Positions 17,207 to 25,739 of a stretch of 64,000 nucleotides of DNA are shown here, piece after piece. The position numbers and the translations under genes were made by a program. The notes beneath the pieces were generated by a model. The model was given only the letters and a program-made list of their open reading frames with translations, ran no database searches and was not told the DNA's origin. The first letter of the stretch is position 1; each line of letters begins with the position of its first letter. Source of the DNA: Umezawaea endophytica (lineage in GTDB: Bacteria; Actinomycetota; Actinomycetes; Mycobacteriales; Pseudonocardiaceae); NCBI RefSeq assembly GCF_025061645.1, contig NZ_JANYMP010000043.1, positions 1-64,000 of the forward strand, given 5' to 3'.

Positions 17207-17662
17207 ATGAGCACCGACCTGGACTCCGTGGACTGGGCCCTGCTGGAAGCCCTCCAGGAGGACGCCCGGCTGTCGTACAACGAGCTGGCCAGGCGGGTGC
17301 ACATCTCGCCGCCGACGGTCGCGCAGCGGGTGCGGCGGCTGGAGAACGCGGGCGTGATCACCGGCTACCGGGCCGCGGTCGACCCGACGGCGGTGGGCCG
17401 CTCGGTCGTCGCCCTGGTGCGGATGAAGTGCTACGGGCCGAGGTGCATCACCGTGCACCCGGAACTGCTCGACGACTGCCCGGAGGTGGTCGAGGTCGTG
17501 CGGCTGACCGGCGACATCTGCTCGGTCGTGAAGGTCGTGACGACGTCGGTGCAGGAGCTGGAACGGCTGCTCGTGCGGCTGGGGACCCACGGCGAGACGT
17601 CCAGCGCGATGGTCCTGTCCACGCCGATCCCGTGGCGGCCGGTGCTACCCGGTGCCCAGTGA
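17207..17662 (+). CDS. Lrp/AsnC-family regulator (KynR-like)
   Basis: 151-aa regulator. The N-terminal winged helix-turn-helix (SYNELARRVHISPPTVAQRVRR) precedes a RAM effector domain (VVEVVRLTGDICSVVKVVT) that typically senses amino acids or derivatives. ATG at 17207 with MSTDLDSVDWALLEALQ, the standard family opening. Divergent to kynAU; in Pseudomonas an AsnC-type KynR activates the same operon with kynurenine as effector, so that role is inferred here. Its 3' end overlaps the convergent murQ by 18 bp. Confidence 0.9.
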   Translation: MSTDLDSVDWALLEALQEDARLSYNELARRVHISPPTVAQRVRRLENAGVITGYRAAVDPTAVGRSVVALVRMKCYGPRCITVHPELLDDCPEVVEVVRLTGDICSVVKVVTTSVQELERLLVRLGTHGETSSAMVLSTPIPWRPVLPGAQ

Positions 17663-18565
17663 CACCATCGCCTGGCGCACGTGCCCGTCCGACCCGACGA
17701 GCGCCTCGGCGGCCCGCGCGATCGTCGCGCCGGACAGCAGGTGCACCAACGCGACCTTCAGGTCGCCGCCCGCGTCGGACAGCGCCTCCGTGCACTCCTG
17801 CTCGGCCAGCCCGGTCGCCTCGTGCAGGATCCGCACGGTCCGGCCGCGCAGCTTCGCGTTCGTGGCCCGCATGCTGACCATGAGGTTCGAGTAGGTGCGG
17901 CCCAGCCGGACCATCACCGCGGTGGAGAACGAGGTCAGCACCAGCTTCTGCGACGACCCCGCCTTCATCCGGGTCGAGCCCGCGATGGCCTCCGGGCCCG
18001 TGTCGAGCGCGATCAGCACGTCCACCTCGCACGGCGGGGGCGTGATCGGGTTGTTCGACACCAGCACGGTGTGCGCGCCCAGCGCGCGGGCCTCGCGCAG
18101 CGCGCCCACGACGTACGGCGTGCGGCCGGACGCCGTGACCCCGAGGACGAGGTCGCCCGCGGAGGCGAAGCGGCGGATCTCCGCCGCCCCGCTGCCGTCC
18201 TCGACGTTCTCCATCGCCCGCACCAGGGCCTCCGGGCCGCCCGCGTGGTGCGCCATGAACCAGTCCGGCGGGGTGTTGAACGTGGGGGACAGCTCCGCCG
18301 CGTCGAGCGTGGCGAGCCTGCCCGACGTGCCCGCACCGACGTAGTGCACCCGTCCGCCGGAGCGCAGCGCGCCGACGGCGAGGTCGGCGGCGCGCGCCAG
18401 TTGCGGCAGCACCGCCGCCACCGCGTCCGGCACCGAGTGGTCTTCCAGGTTGATCGCTCGCAGCACGTCCAGGGTGGACATCCGGTCGATGTCGAGGGTG
18501 CGCGGGTTCCGCATCTCGGTCGGGGAATCCACGCGCACCGCCACACCGTTGCCGGGCGAGGTCAT
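17645..18565 (-). CDS. murQ: N-acetylmuramic acid 6-phosphate etherase
   Basis: SIS-fold lyase that cleaves the lactyl ether of MurNAc-6-phosphate to GlcNAc-6-phosphate plus lactate, the committing step in MurNAc salvage. 306 aa. The sugar-phosphate site GAGTSGRLA, the catalytic glutamate in DAAELSPTF, and GPEAIAGSTRMKAGSSQK are clear. The ATG overlaps the murR stop (ATGA), so it is coupled. It ends the murR-murQ transcript of a larger peptidoglycan-recycling cluster (to 24250). No MurP phosphotransferase or kinase lies nearby, so the source of the 6-phosphate is unresolved. Confidence 0.96.
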   Translation of the reverse strand: MTSPGNGVAVRVDSPTEMRNPRTLDIDRMSTLDVLRAINLEDHSVPDAVAAVLPQLARAADLAVGALRSGGRVHYVGAGTSGRLATLDAAELSPTFNTPPDWFMAHHAGGPEALVRAMENVEDGSGAAEIRRFASAGDLVLGVTASGRTPYVVGALREARALGAHTVLVSNNPITPPPCEVDVLIALDTGPEAIAGSTRMKAGSSQKLVLTSFSTAVMVRLGRTYSNLMVSMRATNAKLRGRTVRILHEATGLAEQECTEALSDAGGDLKVALVHLLSGATIARAAEALVGSDGHVRQAMVSLGTG

Positions 18566-19485
18566 TTACCGTTCTCCCGTCGTCGCCTGCCGTCGGGCCG
18601 CGCTCCCAGCCGGTGGCCGGACACCGCGTCGTACGTCGCCTCCAGCGCGGACTTCGCGCTGTCGACGTGCTGCTGCGCCACCCCGATGAACAGGCAGTCG
18701 ACCACGGTCAACTGGGCGATCCGGCTGGACATCGCACCCGAGCGGAACGTGGTCTCGCGCGCGGCCGTGGTCAGCACGTGGTCGGAGACCTCGCTGATCG
18801 GCGACCGCGGGAAGTTCGTCAGCGCCACCGTCGTCGCGCCGCGGTCCTTGGCGACCCGGAGGGCCTCCACGGTCTCCGACGTCGACCCGGTGTGCGAGAT
18901 GCCGACCGCGACGTCGGCGCTGGTGAGCACCGCCGCGCTGGTCAGGGCGATGTGGGTGTCGTTCCAGGCGAAGCAGACGCGGCCGATCCGGTGCAGCTTC
19001 TGCTGGAGGTCGAACGCGACGAACGCGCTCGCGCCGAACCCGTAGACGTCCACGCGGCCCGCGCCCGCGACGGCTTCCACGACGCGTTGCAGCGTCTCGA
19101 CGTCGAGCTGCTCGGCGGTCTCCTCGACCGCGCGCGCGTCGGCGAACGCGACCTTGCCGACGACCTGCCGCAGGTCGTCGGTGAGCGCGATGTCACCGCC
19201 GAGGTCGCGGTCGACGCGGGCCGCGGTGCGGGCGGTGTCGGCCGCGAGGGCGATGCGCAGCTCGGGGTAGCCGCCGACGCCGATGGCCTTGCAGAAGCGG
19301 GTCACCGTCGTCTCGCTGGTGCCCGCGGCCTCGGCGACCTCGGTGATGCTGCGGTGCGCGACCGTGGCGGGGTTCTCCAGGACGACCTTGGCGACCCGCT
19401 GCTCGGCGCGGGCCAGGCCCGGCAGGAGGGAGCGGATCTTGACCAGTGGGCTGGCGTCGACGTAATCAGGGTGGTGGCTGGACAC
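18562..19485 (-). CDS. murR: MurR/RpiR-family regulator
   Basis: 307-aa regulator with an N-terminal HTH_6 domain (~15-90; VAEAAGTSETTVTRFCKAIGV) and a C-terminal SIS sugar-phosphate-binding domain (~130-270; VYGFGASAFVA, ISHTGSTSETVEAL). In the MurR family MurNAc-6-P is the effector. The GTG at 19485 lies 7 nt after the TAAGTT minus-10, so the message should be leaderless. The same promoter pattern drives nagZ at the other end of the cluster, which suggests that this protein controls both. A GTGAG-N5-CTCAC dyad lies further upstream. Confidence 0.93.
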   Translation of the reverse strand: MSSHHPDYVDASPLVKIRSLLPGLARAEQRVAKVVLENPATVAHRSITEVAEAAGTSETTVTRFCKAIGVGGYPELRIALAADTARTAARVDRDLGGDIALTDDLRQVVGKVAFADARAVEETAEQLDVETLQRVVEAVAGAGRVDVYGFGASAFVAFDLQQKLHRIGRVCFAWNDTHIALTSAAVLTSADVAVGISHTGSTSETVEALRVAKDRGATTVALTNFPRSPISEVSDHVLTTAARETTFRSGAMSSRIAQLTVVDCLFIGVAQQHVDSAKSALEATYDAVSGHRLGARPDGRRRRENGK

Positions 19486-19491
19486 GTGGGA

Positions 19492-19520
19492 AACTTACTA
19501 ACCGTCACTGGCCCGGTCAA
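19492..19520 (-). promoter_or_regulatory. murR promoter (leaderless)
   Basis: Minus strand TTGACC (19520-19515), 17-nt spacer, TAAGTT (19497-19492). The predicted transcription start coincides with the GTG start codon. The spacer and flanks closely resemble the nagZ promoter at 24298-24326. Confidence 0.75.
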
Positions 19521-19549
19521 CGCGTGGGAGGAGTAACTCGGGCATGATT

Positions 19550-19564
19550 GTGAGGAATTCTCAC
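19550..19564. promoter_or_regulatory. GTGAG-N5-CTCAC palindrome upstream of murR
   Basis: GTGAGGAATTCTCAC is a symmetric 15-bp dyad about 30 bp upstream of the murR minus-35. It could be an operator or activator site. It is not a standard Crp site because the half-site spacing is off by one. Confidence 0.45.
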
Positions 19565-19617
19565 CCGGATGGGCGCTGGGCCCTCACGCACCGTCCGAGC
19601 ACGTCGACGCAGGGTGC

Positions 19618-21252
19618 TCACCGGTTCACCCGCAGCCAGCCCGCGGACGTCAGCGCCTCGGGGTTCCGCTCGGCGTCGAGCAGCGTCCCGCGGTCGCCCA
19701 GAACCCGGATCCCGTCCAGGTAAACACCTCTGCCGCCGTAGCCGGTGCCGCGCGTGTAGACCCAGCGGAGCCGGTTCGCGTCCACGGCGACGTCGACCCG
19801 TTTCCACGTCCTCGTGCCCGTTCCGGTGAGGGTCGTCAGATCGCGCCACGTCGTCCCGTCACCCGCTTGGAGCACGACACCGTCCCCGACGTCCAGGTCG
19901 ACGAACGCGTCGAACGACACCCGCCGCGCGCCGGGGAGGTCACCGGTGGTGAGCGTCGCGCCGGACGTGGAGGGCGTCCACGCGTCCGGCCCGCGCTGCG
20001 GACGGACGGCGAGCGCCTTGGCGAGGCCGTCCGCCACGGCCCGGCGGGCCGGGTTGACGGAACCCCAGTCGCGGGACGGGTGCACGCGGTTGGTCAGCAG
20101 GATCGCGATCGACCGCGACATCGGGTCGAGCACGAGCGACGTGCCGGTGAACCCGGTGTGCCCGGCCGTGCGGGGTGAGCTGAGCGCCCCCATGTACCAG
20201 CGCTGGTCCAGTTCGAAGCCGAGCCCGTGGGCGTTGCCGGGGAACTCGGTGTTGAAGTCGGTCAGCATCCGCTCGACGGTCTTCGGCCGCAGGATCCGGT
20301 GGCCGTCGTACGTGCCGCCGTTGAGGATCGCCTGACCGAGCACGGCCAGGTCGCGCGCCGTGGAGAACACGCCCGCGTGCCCGGCGACGCCGCCCAGCGA
20401 CCAGGCGTTCTCGTCGTGCACGGTGCCGCGGACCATGCCCCGGCTGGTGTTCGGCTGGTACTCCGTCGCCGCGATCCGGTCTAGCTTGGCCGCGGGCGGG
20501 TTGTAGCCGGTGTCCACGAGCCCGAGCGGACGGGTGATCCCGTCGCGCACCAACCGGTCCAGCGGCGACCCGCTGACCCGTTGGACCAGCACGCCCAACG
20601 TGATCAGGTTCAGGTCGGAGTACGTGTACGTCGACCCCGGCGGCGTCTTCGGCGCCACGTCCATGACGGCCTTGATCCGCGACGGCACGTCCGGCCACGC
20701 CTGCCACAGCGGCAGGTACGGCTCCAGGCCCGAGGTGTGGGTCAGGAGCTGCTCGACGGTGATGTCGGCCTTGCCGTTCACGCCGAACTCGGGGAGGTAC
20801 CGCGACACCGGCTGGTCGACGCGCACGCGACCCCGGTCGACCTGCTGCATGACCACGATGGACGTGAACAGCTTCGAGATCGACGCGAGGTCGAAGATCG
20901 TGTCCTCGGCCATCGGCACCCGCCGCTCCACCGGCAGCTCGGTGGTCTTGTCGGAGTACCGCACCGCCCACCCGGCGGGCCGGTGGGCGACGACCGCGCC
21001 GTCGTGGACCATCAGCGTCACCGCGCCGGAGAACAGCGGGTGCCCGGTCGCCGCGTCCACGTCGGTGTAGCCGCGGACCCGCTCGAGCGCGGCGTCGATC
21101 GGCCCCGCCTCCAGCCTGCCGGGGTGGAGCGTGGTCCACGCGGGCGAGAACCCCGCGTGCGGGCGGTCGAACCGACCGGTCGACGGGTCCGCGTGCGCGG
21201 GGGCGGCGGACATGGCCATGAAGGTCACCAGTAGCAGGGCGGGCAGGCGCAT
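19618..21252 (-). CDS. Secreted serine beta-lactamase-family amidase (AmiE-like)
   Basis: 544-aa exported serine hydrolase. Signal peptide MRLPALLLVTFMAMSAAPAHA. Penicillin-binding fold motifs: Ser124-I-S-Lys127 (SxxK), YSDLN (Tyr dyad) and HTGFTG (KTG equivalent). In Bacillus subtilis a member of this family in the equivalent cluster, AmiE (YbbE), removes the peptide from MurNAc; the same task is inferred here. Residues ~430-544 are an extra beta-rich module (FDAFVDLDVGDGVVLQAGDG, RGVYLDGIRVLG) resembling a carbohydrate-binding sandwich, not part of the core enzyme. The ATG lies 8 nt after the namZ stop. Confidence 0.85.
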   Translation of the reverse strand: MRLPALLLVTFMAMSAAPAHADPSTGRFDRPHAGFSPAWTTLHPGRLEAGPIDAALERVRGYTDVDAATGHPLFSGAVTLMVHDGAVVAHRPAGWAVRYSDKTTELPVERRVPMAEDTIFDLASISKLFTSIVVMQQVDRGRVRVDQPVSRYLPEFGVNGKADITVEQLLTHTSGLEPYLPLWQAWPDVPSRIKAVMDVAPKTPPGSTYTYSDLNLITLGVLVQRVSGSPLDRLVRDGITRPLGLVDTGYNPPAAKLDRIAATEYQPNTSRGMVRGTVHDENAWSLGGVAGHAGVFSTARDLAVLGQAILNGGTYDGHRILRPKTVERMLTDFNTEFPGNAHGLGFELDQRWYMGALSSPRTAGHTGFTGTSLVLDPMSRSIAILLTNRVHPSRDWGSVNPARRAVADGLAKALAVRPQRGPDAWTPSTSGATLTTGDLPGARRVSFDAFVDLDVGDGVVLQAGDGTTWRDLTTLTGTGTRTWKRVDVAVDANRLRWVYTRGTGYGGRGVYLDGIRVLGDRGTLLDAERNPEALTSAGWLRVNR

Positions 21253-21260
21253 CGCGGTCC

Positions 21261-22493
21261 TCACCGGTAGTGGAGGTACGGACGTCTGGTGCGGCGGAAC
21301 GCGGTCAGCTCGGCTTCCCAGGCCCCGACGACCTCGTCGACGCCCGCGCCCGCGTCGACCATGCGCCGCAACCGGTCCGAGCCGCTGAGGTTGTCGATGA
21401 AGTTGTCCGGGCGCCACGCGAACAGCGCGGGGTAGAGGGAACGGGCCGTCACGATCATCGCGACGGCCGAGCGGATCGCGTCGAAGCTCGCCGGGTCGGT
21501 GACGTGCAGGGCCACGCCGCCGCAGGTCTTGCCGACGAACTTGCCGAAGGTGGGGGAGAAGTACGTCTCGCGGAACCGGACGCCGGGCAGGCCCAGGCCG
21601 TTCAGCTCCTCGGCCCAGCGCCAGTCGACGTCCGGCGCGCCGATGGTCTCGAACGGCCGGGTCGTGCCGCGGCCCTCGGAGAACGCGGTGCCCTCGAACA
21701 GGCACGTGCCGGGGTAGACCAGCGCGGTGTCGCGCGTCGGCATGTTCGGGCTCGGCGGCACCCAAGGCAGGCCCGTCACCAGGTCCGCCCGCCGCCACCC
21801 CTTGACCGGGACGACGTCCAGGCTGCTCAGCCGACCCCCGTCGGACGGCAGGAACTCGGCGTCGAACAGCCTCGCCAGCTCGCCGACCGTCATGCCGTGC
21901 TGCTGGACGATCGGCTTGCGCCCGACCCCGGTGGCGAACGCCGGGTCGAGCTGCGGGCCCTTCGCCGAGCCGCCGACGGGGTTCGGGCGGTCCAGCACGA
22001 GGAACGCCGCTCCGGTCGCCGCGGCGGCGCGCATGGCCGTGTAGAGGGACCAGATGTAGGTGTAGAAGCGCGCGCCGACGTCCGCGATGTCGAAGACGAC
22101 CGTGTCCACGCCCGCCTTGCGGAACAGCGCCGCCACCTGCGCGGCGTCCTTGCCGTACGTGTCGTAGACGGGGACACCGGTCCGCGGGTCGGCGTAGTCG
22201 CCCTCGGAACCGCCCGCCTGCGCCGTGCCGCGGAAACCGTGCTCGGGGCCGAAGACGGCCGTCGGCCTCCGACCAGCCGCGACCATGGAGTCGACGACGT
22301 GGGTCTGGTCGACCAGCACGCCCGTCGGGTTCGTCAGGACGCCGAAGCGCTTGTCCCGCAAGCGCGTCCAGCCGTCGCGCGCCCACTGCTCGGCGCCCGT
22401 CACGACCTTCGCGGTGGCGTGGGCCGGGGTGCTCGCCAGCGCCAGCGCGGGCACGGCCAGCGCGCCCGCCTGGAGGAGCTGCCTGCGCCTCAC
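21261..22493 (-). CDS. namZ: Exo-beta-N-acetylmuramidase NamZ (DUF1343)
   Basis: 410-aa DUF1343 protein, the family of B. subtilis NamZ (YbbC), which releases terminal MurNAc from peptidoglycan fragments. It carries FGVLTNPTGVL, VFGPEHGFRG, VFDIADVGARFYTY and LVLDRPNPVGG, all hallmark segments. The GTG at 22493 overlaps the nagZ stop and gives the Tat-like leader RRRQLLQAGALAVPALALAS, so it is exported. It works with NagZ (removes GlcNAc) and the amidase to strip muropeptides to free sugars outside the cell. Confidence 0.93.
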   Translation of the reverse strand: MRRRQLLQAGALAVPALALASTPAHATAKVVTGAEQWARDGWTRLRDKRFGVLTNPTGVLVDQTHVVDSMVAAGRRPTAVFGPEHGFRGTAQAGGSEGDYADPRTGVPVYDTYGKDAAQVAALFRKAGVDTVVFDIADVGARFYTYIWSLYTAMRAAAATGAAFLVLDRPNPVGGSAKGPQLDPAFATGVGRKPIVQQHGMTVGELARLFDAEFLPSDGGRLSSLDVVPVKGWRRADLVTGLPWVPPSPNMPTRDTALVYPGTCLFEGTAFSEGRGTTRPFETIGAPDVDWRWAEELNGLGLPGVRFRETYFSPTFGKFVGKTCGGVALHVTDPASFDAIRSAVAMIVTARSLYPALFAWRPDNFIDNLSGSDRLRRMVDAGAGVDEVVGAWEAELTAFRRTRRPYLHYR

Positions 22494-24250
22494 CACGTGA
22501 GACCGTGGCCGAGCGGGAACCTCGTCGGCCCCGGCACCTCCACCGGCAGCTTCGCCTTCGGGCCGACCTCGCCGTAGACGACCTTGGCCAGCGACTCCAT
22601 CGCCCCCGCGCCGTAGGAGTAGGTGGCCAGCCACGTCGGGGCGTCGTACCCGACGTCGTACGGGTTCTGCACGGCCACCGCGACCACCGGCTTCCCGGTC
22701 GCCAGGAGCCTGGCCAGCAGAGACCGCTGGGCGGGTTGCCCGCTCAGGGCGTTCGTGAGCAGGACGACGACGTCCGACCGCGCCGCGGCCTGCTCCGCCG
22801 CCGCGATCTGCGCGTCGGTCGGGGCGCTGCCGGTGGCGAGCCTCGTCGTGGCCGTGCCGCGAGCGGTCAACCGGTCGGCCAACAGCGTCGTCGTGGTCTC
22901 ACCCCAGCCCGTGACCAGCGCGGACGCGGGCTTCGCCCGCAACGGGAGCACACCGTCGTCGTTGCGGACGACGGTGGTCGTCCGGTCGGTGATCTGCTGG
23001 GCGGTCGCCAGGTTGGCGGCGGAACCGACCTTCCTGGGCACCGCGTCGACGTCGACGAGGACGTTGGTGAGCATGCCCCGGAGGAACTTCATCCGCAGGA
23101 TCCGCAGGACGCTCTGGTCGATGCGGCGCTCACTGATCTCGCCCGTGCGAACGGCGTTCAGGACGCTCGTGACGGCCAGCCCCAGGTCCACCGGCATCAG
23201 CAACTGGTCGACGCCCGCCTTGAGCGCGAGCACCGGGATCTCCGCGTCGGAGTGGAGCTGGCGCACGCCCGCCATGCCGAGCGAGTCGGTGATGACCACG
23301 CCGTCGTAGCGCAGCTCTTCGCGCAGCAGACCGGTGACGACCGGCTTGGACAGCGTCGCGGGCTCACCGGACGGGTCGATCCGCGGGGTCTGGATGTGCG
23401 CGGTCATGATCGAGTCGATGCCCGCCGCGATGGCCGCCCGGAACGGCGGCGCGTCGACCTCCCGCCACTGCTCCACCGTGCGGTCCACCACCGGCAGGCT
23501 CGTGTGGCTGTCCTCCGCCGTGTCGCCGTGGCCGGGGAAGTGCTTCGCCGTCGCCGACACCGCGCCCTTCGCCAGGTAGCGCTGCTGGTAGCCGCGGACC
23601 TGGGCGGCCGTCATGTCCGCCGCCAGCGCGGGATCGCTGGAGTACGAGCGGACCCCGATCACCGGGTTCACCGGGTTCGAGTTCACGTCCGCGTCCGGCG
23701 CGAAGTCCTGGTTGATCCCCATCGCGCGCAGCTCGTTCGCGGTGATCGTGGCGGCCTTCTCGGCGTCCGCCGTCGACCGGCCCGCGCCCAGCGCCATGTT
23801 GCCGGGGAACTGCGTGGCGGGCGCGCCGATCCGGGTGACGATCCCCATTTCCTGGTCCGTGGAGATCGCCAGCGGAATACGGCTCCCCGACGACGTCGCG
23901 GAGCGCTGGAGGCCGTTCGACAGCGCGGCGACCTGCTTCGGGGTGTCGATGTTGTCGCGGCTGGAGTTGTTGAAGTAGATGACCCCGCCGGGGTGGAATT
24001 TCGCCACCACCTGAGCGGGGGTGTCGACGCCGAAGTCCGTTCGGTTCACCGGATTAACCTCATCGGGTGACTGCCCGTTCAGGTAGGTCACGAACAGTTG
24101 ACCGACCTTTTCCTCCAGCGTCATGTCGCGAACGAGCGTCGTGATGTTCTGCGACAGGGCGGAAACGGGTTCCGCCGCGGCGGTCAATGGTGCGCAGATG
24201 CCTGCCGTGACCAGCACGACAACGGCCAACGGACGTCCGACCCGGCCCAC
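22490..24250 (-). CDS. nagZ: Beta-N-acetylglucosaminidase NagZ (GH3)
   Basis: 586-aa family-3 glycoside hydrolase with N-terminal signal sequence (PLAVVVLVTAGICAPLTAAAEP). The diagnostic loop KHFPGHGDT...DSH (236-249) supplies the acid/base His249 in a dyad with Asp247. Asp322 in VVITDSLGM is the nucleophile. A C-terminal second domain (~390-586) is present, as in Gram-positive NagZ. The GTG at 24250 is preferred over the one at 24277 because GGAGG lies five bases upstream. First gene of the nagZ-namZ-amidase operon; promoter at 24298-24326 shared in sequence with murR. Confidence 0.94.
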   Translation of the reverse strand: MGRVGRPLAVVVLVTAGICAPLTAAAEPVSALSQNITTLVRDMTLEEKVGQLFVTYLNGQSPDEVNPVNRTDFGVDTPAQVVAKFHPGGVIYFNNSSRDNIDTPKQVAALSNGLQRSATSSGSRIPLAISTDQEMGIVTRIGAPATQFPGNMALGAGRSTADAEKAATITANELRAMGINQDFAPDADVNSNPVNPVIGVRSYSSDPALAADMTAAQVRGYQQRYLAKGAVSATAKHFPGHGDTAEDSHTSLPVVDRTVEQWREVDAPPFRAAIAAGIDSIMTAHIQTPRIDPSGEPATLSKPVVTGLLREELRYDGVVITDSLGMAGVRQLHSDAEIPVLALKAGVDQLLMPVDLGLAVTSVLNAVRTGEISERRIDQSVLRILRMKFLRGMLTNVLVDVDAVPRKVGSAANLATAQQITDRTTTVVRNDDGVLPLRAKPASALVTGWGETTTTLLADRLTARGTATTRLATGSAPTDAQIAAAEQAAARSDVVVLLTNALSGQPAQRSLLARLLATGKPVVAVAVQNPYDVGYDAPTWLATYSYGAGAMESLAKVVYGEVGPKAKLPVEVPGPTRFPLGHGLTW

Positions 24251-24297
24251 ACGAGCCTCCCCAGGCGTGTTTCCCACAACTATCCGGACATATTCGC

Positions 24298-24326
24298 AAG
24301 TTACTCACGACCCGCTGGTCGGTCAA
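24298..24326 (-). promoter_or_regulatory. nagZ promoter
   Basis: Minus strand TTGACC (24326-24321), 17-nt spacer, TAACTT (24303-24298). The leader to the GTG is ~40 nt and holds GGAGG. Flanks CCCAC.CGTTGACCG..CCAG are conserved with the murR promoter. Confidence 0.75.
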
Positions 24327-24374
24327 CGGGTGGGTATTTTGCCTCGTCCAGGGGAATCCGGCCGGATGAGAAAA

Positions 24375-24417
24375 GGGCGGGGGGGGGGGCCCCCCCTTTG
24401 GGGGGGGGCCCCCCGCC
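24375..24417. repeat. Extreme G/C homopolymer hairpin
   Basis: Runs of 11 G, 7 C, TTT, 9 G and 6 C bounded by GGGC and GCC form a self-complementary block upstream of nagZ. Very unstable sequence to replicate or sequence. Run lengths may be assembly-uncertain. Confidence 0.7.
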
Positions 24418-24776
24418 AACAGCACGGGCTTTCGAGTTACCAAGCGTGCAACTCGTGCCGTATCAACATGGCCTCGGCGTCCAGCGTCCCGGTACGCAGG
24501 CCCTTGACGGCAAGCCTCCCGCGGCGTGCTGCGCGTGGGTGCTCGAAGTCCGTGCACGGAGCTCTGCCGGGGTGGACGTCGCTTATCTTCTGCTCCGCCC
24601 CTGGCCGACCGGAGGTCCGCACCTCCATTTGTAGACCGTGTGCGCCGTCACAGCAAGGCCTCGGAAGGGTGCACCGTTCAAGCGACGTTCAGTAGCGAAA
24701 GTTGGTTGATCGCAGGCATTTCCGGGCCGGGTACCGCTGATCGGGCGGCGGTCGTCACCCGCCCGTCGCCCAGCGT
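24418..24776. other. Gene-free interval between nagZ and HAD gene
   Basis: About 360 bp. One short minus-strand frame (24437-24628) has no homology I recognise. GGAGGT-CCGC-ACCTCC at 24610-24625 is a small perfect hairpin. Nothing else is supported. Confidence 0.4.
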
Positions 24777-25604
24777 CTAGCTCCGGCGCCGACGGCGCAT
24801 CCCGTACCACGCCACGCCCGCCGCGGCGGCCGCCCCGAGCCCGATCGCGGTGACCGCGACGGCCGTGCCCGAAGGGGTGGAGATGCGCGCGCGCAGCGAG
24901 ACCGGGTCGGAGAACGTGAGCACCGGCCAACCCCGTTGGGCGGCGATCTTCCGCAGGCCGCGGTCCGGGTTGACCACCGTCGGGTGGCCGACCGCTTCGA
25001 GCAGCGGCAGGTCCGTCACGGAATCCGAGTACGCGGAGCAGGCTTCGAGGTCGTAGCCGTGCTTCTGCGCGAGCTGCTTGATCGCGATGGCCTTGTTCTC
25101 GCCCGCGCAGTAGAAGTCGATCTCGCCCGAGTAGCGGCCGTCCGCGACCACCATCCGGGTGCCGACGCTGTGCGTCGCGCCGATCATGCCGGAGATGGGG
25201 GCCACCAGTTCCTCACCGGAGGCCGAGACCACGACGACGTCGTGCCCTTCCGCCTTGTGGTCGGCGATCAACTGGGTGGCTTCCTTGTAGACCAGGGGAT
25301 CGACGATGTCGTGCAGCGTCTCGGCGACGATCGACCTGATCTGCTCGACGTCCCACCCCTCGCAGAGCGCGGTGATGTGCGAGCGCATCCGGTCCATCTG
25401 GTCCGCGTCCGCGCCCGCGAGCATGAACACGAACTGCGCGTAGGCGCTCTTGAGCACCGCGCGCCGGTTGATCAGGCCCTCCTGGAAGAAGGGCCTGCTG
25501 AACGCCAGCGTGCTCGACTTGGCGATGACCGTCTTGTCCAGGTCGAAGAACGCGGCGACTCGGTTGCCTTGTGCGGGGGTTTCGCCGCTGCCGGGATCGG
25601 TCAC
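24777..25604 (-). CDS. HAD-superfamily IB phosphatase with C-terminal anchor
   Basis: 275-aa HAD hydrolase of the SerB-like IB subfamily. Motif I is AAFFDLDKTV (nucleophile and acid Asp), motif II VVVSASGEE, and motif III/IV is a lysine followed by SDSVTDLPLLE. A single membrane helix near the C-terminus (GTAVAVTAIGLGAAAAAGVAWYG) ends in MRRRRRS, so the catalytic domain is tethered to the inner face of the membrane. Matches Rv3661 by order, upstream of the 6C RNA and ssd. Substrate unknown; phosphoserine or phospholipid head groups are possible. Confidence 0.9.
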   Translation of the reverse strand: MTDPGSGETPAQGNRVAAFFDLDKTVIAKSSTLAFSRPFFQEGLINRRAVLKSAYAQFVFMLAGADADQMDRMRSHITALCEGWDVEQIRSIVAETLHDIVDPLVYKEATQLIADHKAEGHDVVVVSASGEELVAPISGMIGATHSVGTRMVVADGRYSGEIDFYCAGENKAIAIKQLAQKHGYDLEACSAYSDSVTDLPLLEAVGHPTVVNPDRGLRKIAAQRGWPVLTFSDPVSLRARISTPSGTAVAVTAIGLGAAAAAGVAWYGMRRRRRS

Positions 25605-25739
25605 GCGGTCAGTTTAGGGCTTCGGTTCCGGCGGGCGTTTCGCTTCTTGACGAAGCCGTGGTGCGCAGATGATGGAAATTCCTCGTCTCCTCCAACGGAA
25701 GACAAGCACCAGTCAAGGTTCTGGGGATACAGTGGTGCT

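Noticed and set aside
19549-19564. Crp-binding site upstream of murR
   Set aside because: TGTGA and TCAC are separated by seven bases rather than six, so it is better described as a symmetric GTGAG/CTCAC dyad.
24437-24628. Short minus-strand frame as a gene or transposase remnant
   Set aside because: No ribosome-binding site, no recognisable homology, and it lies in a low-information gap.
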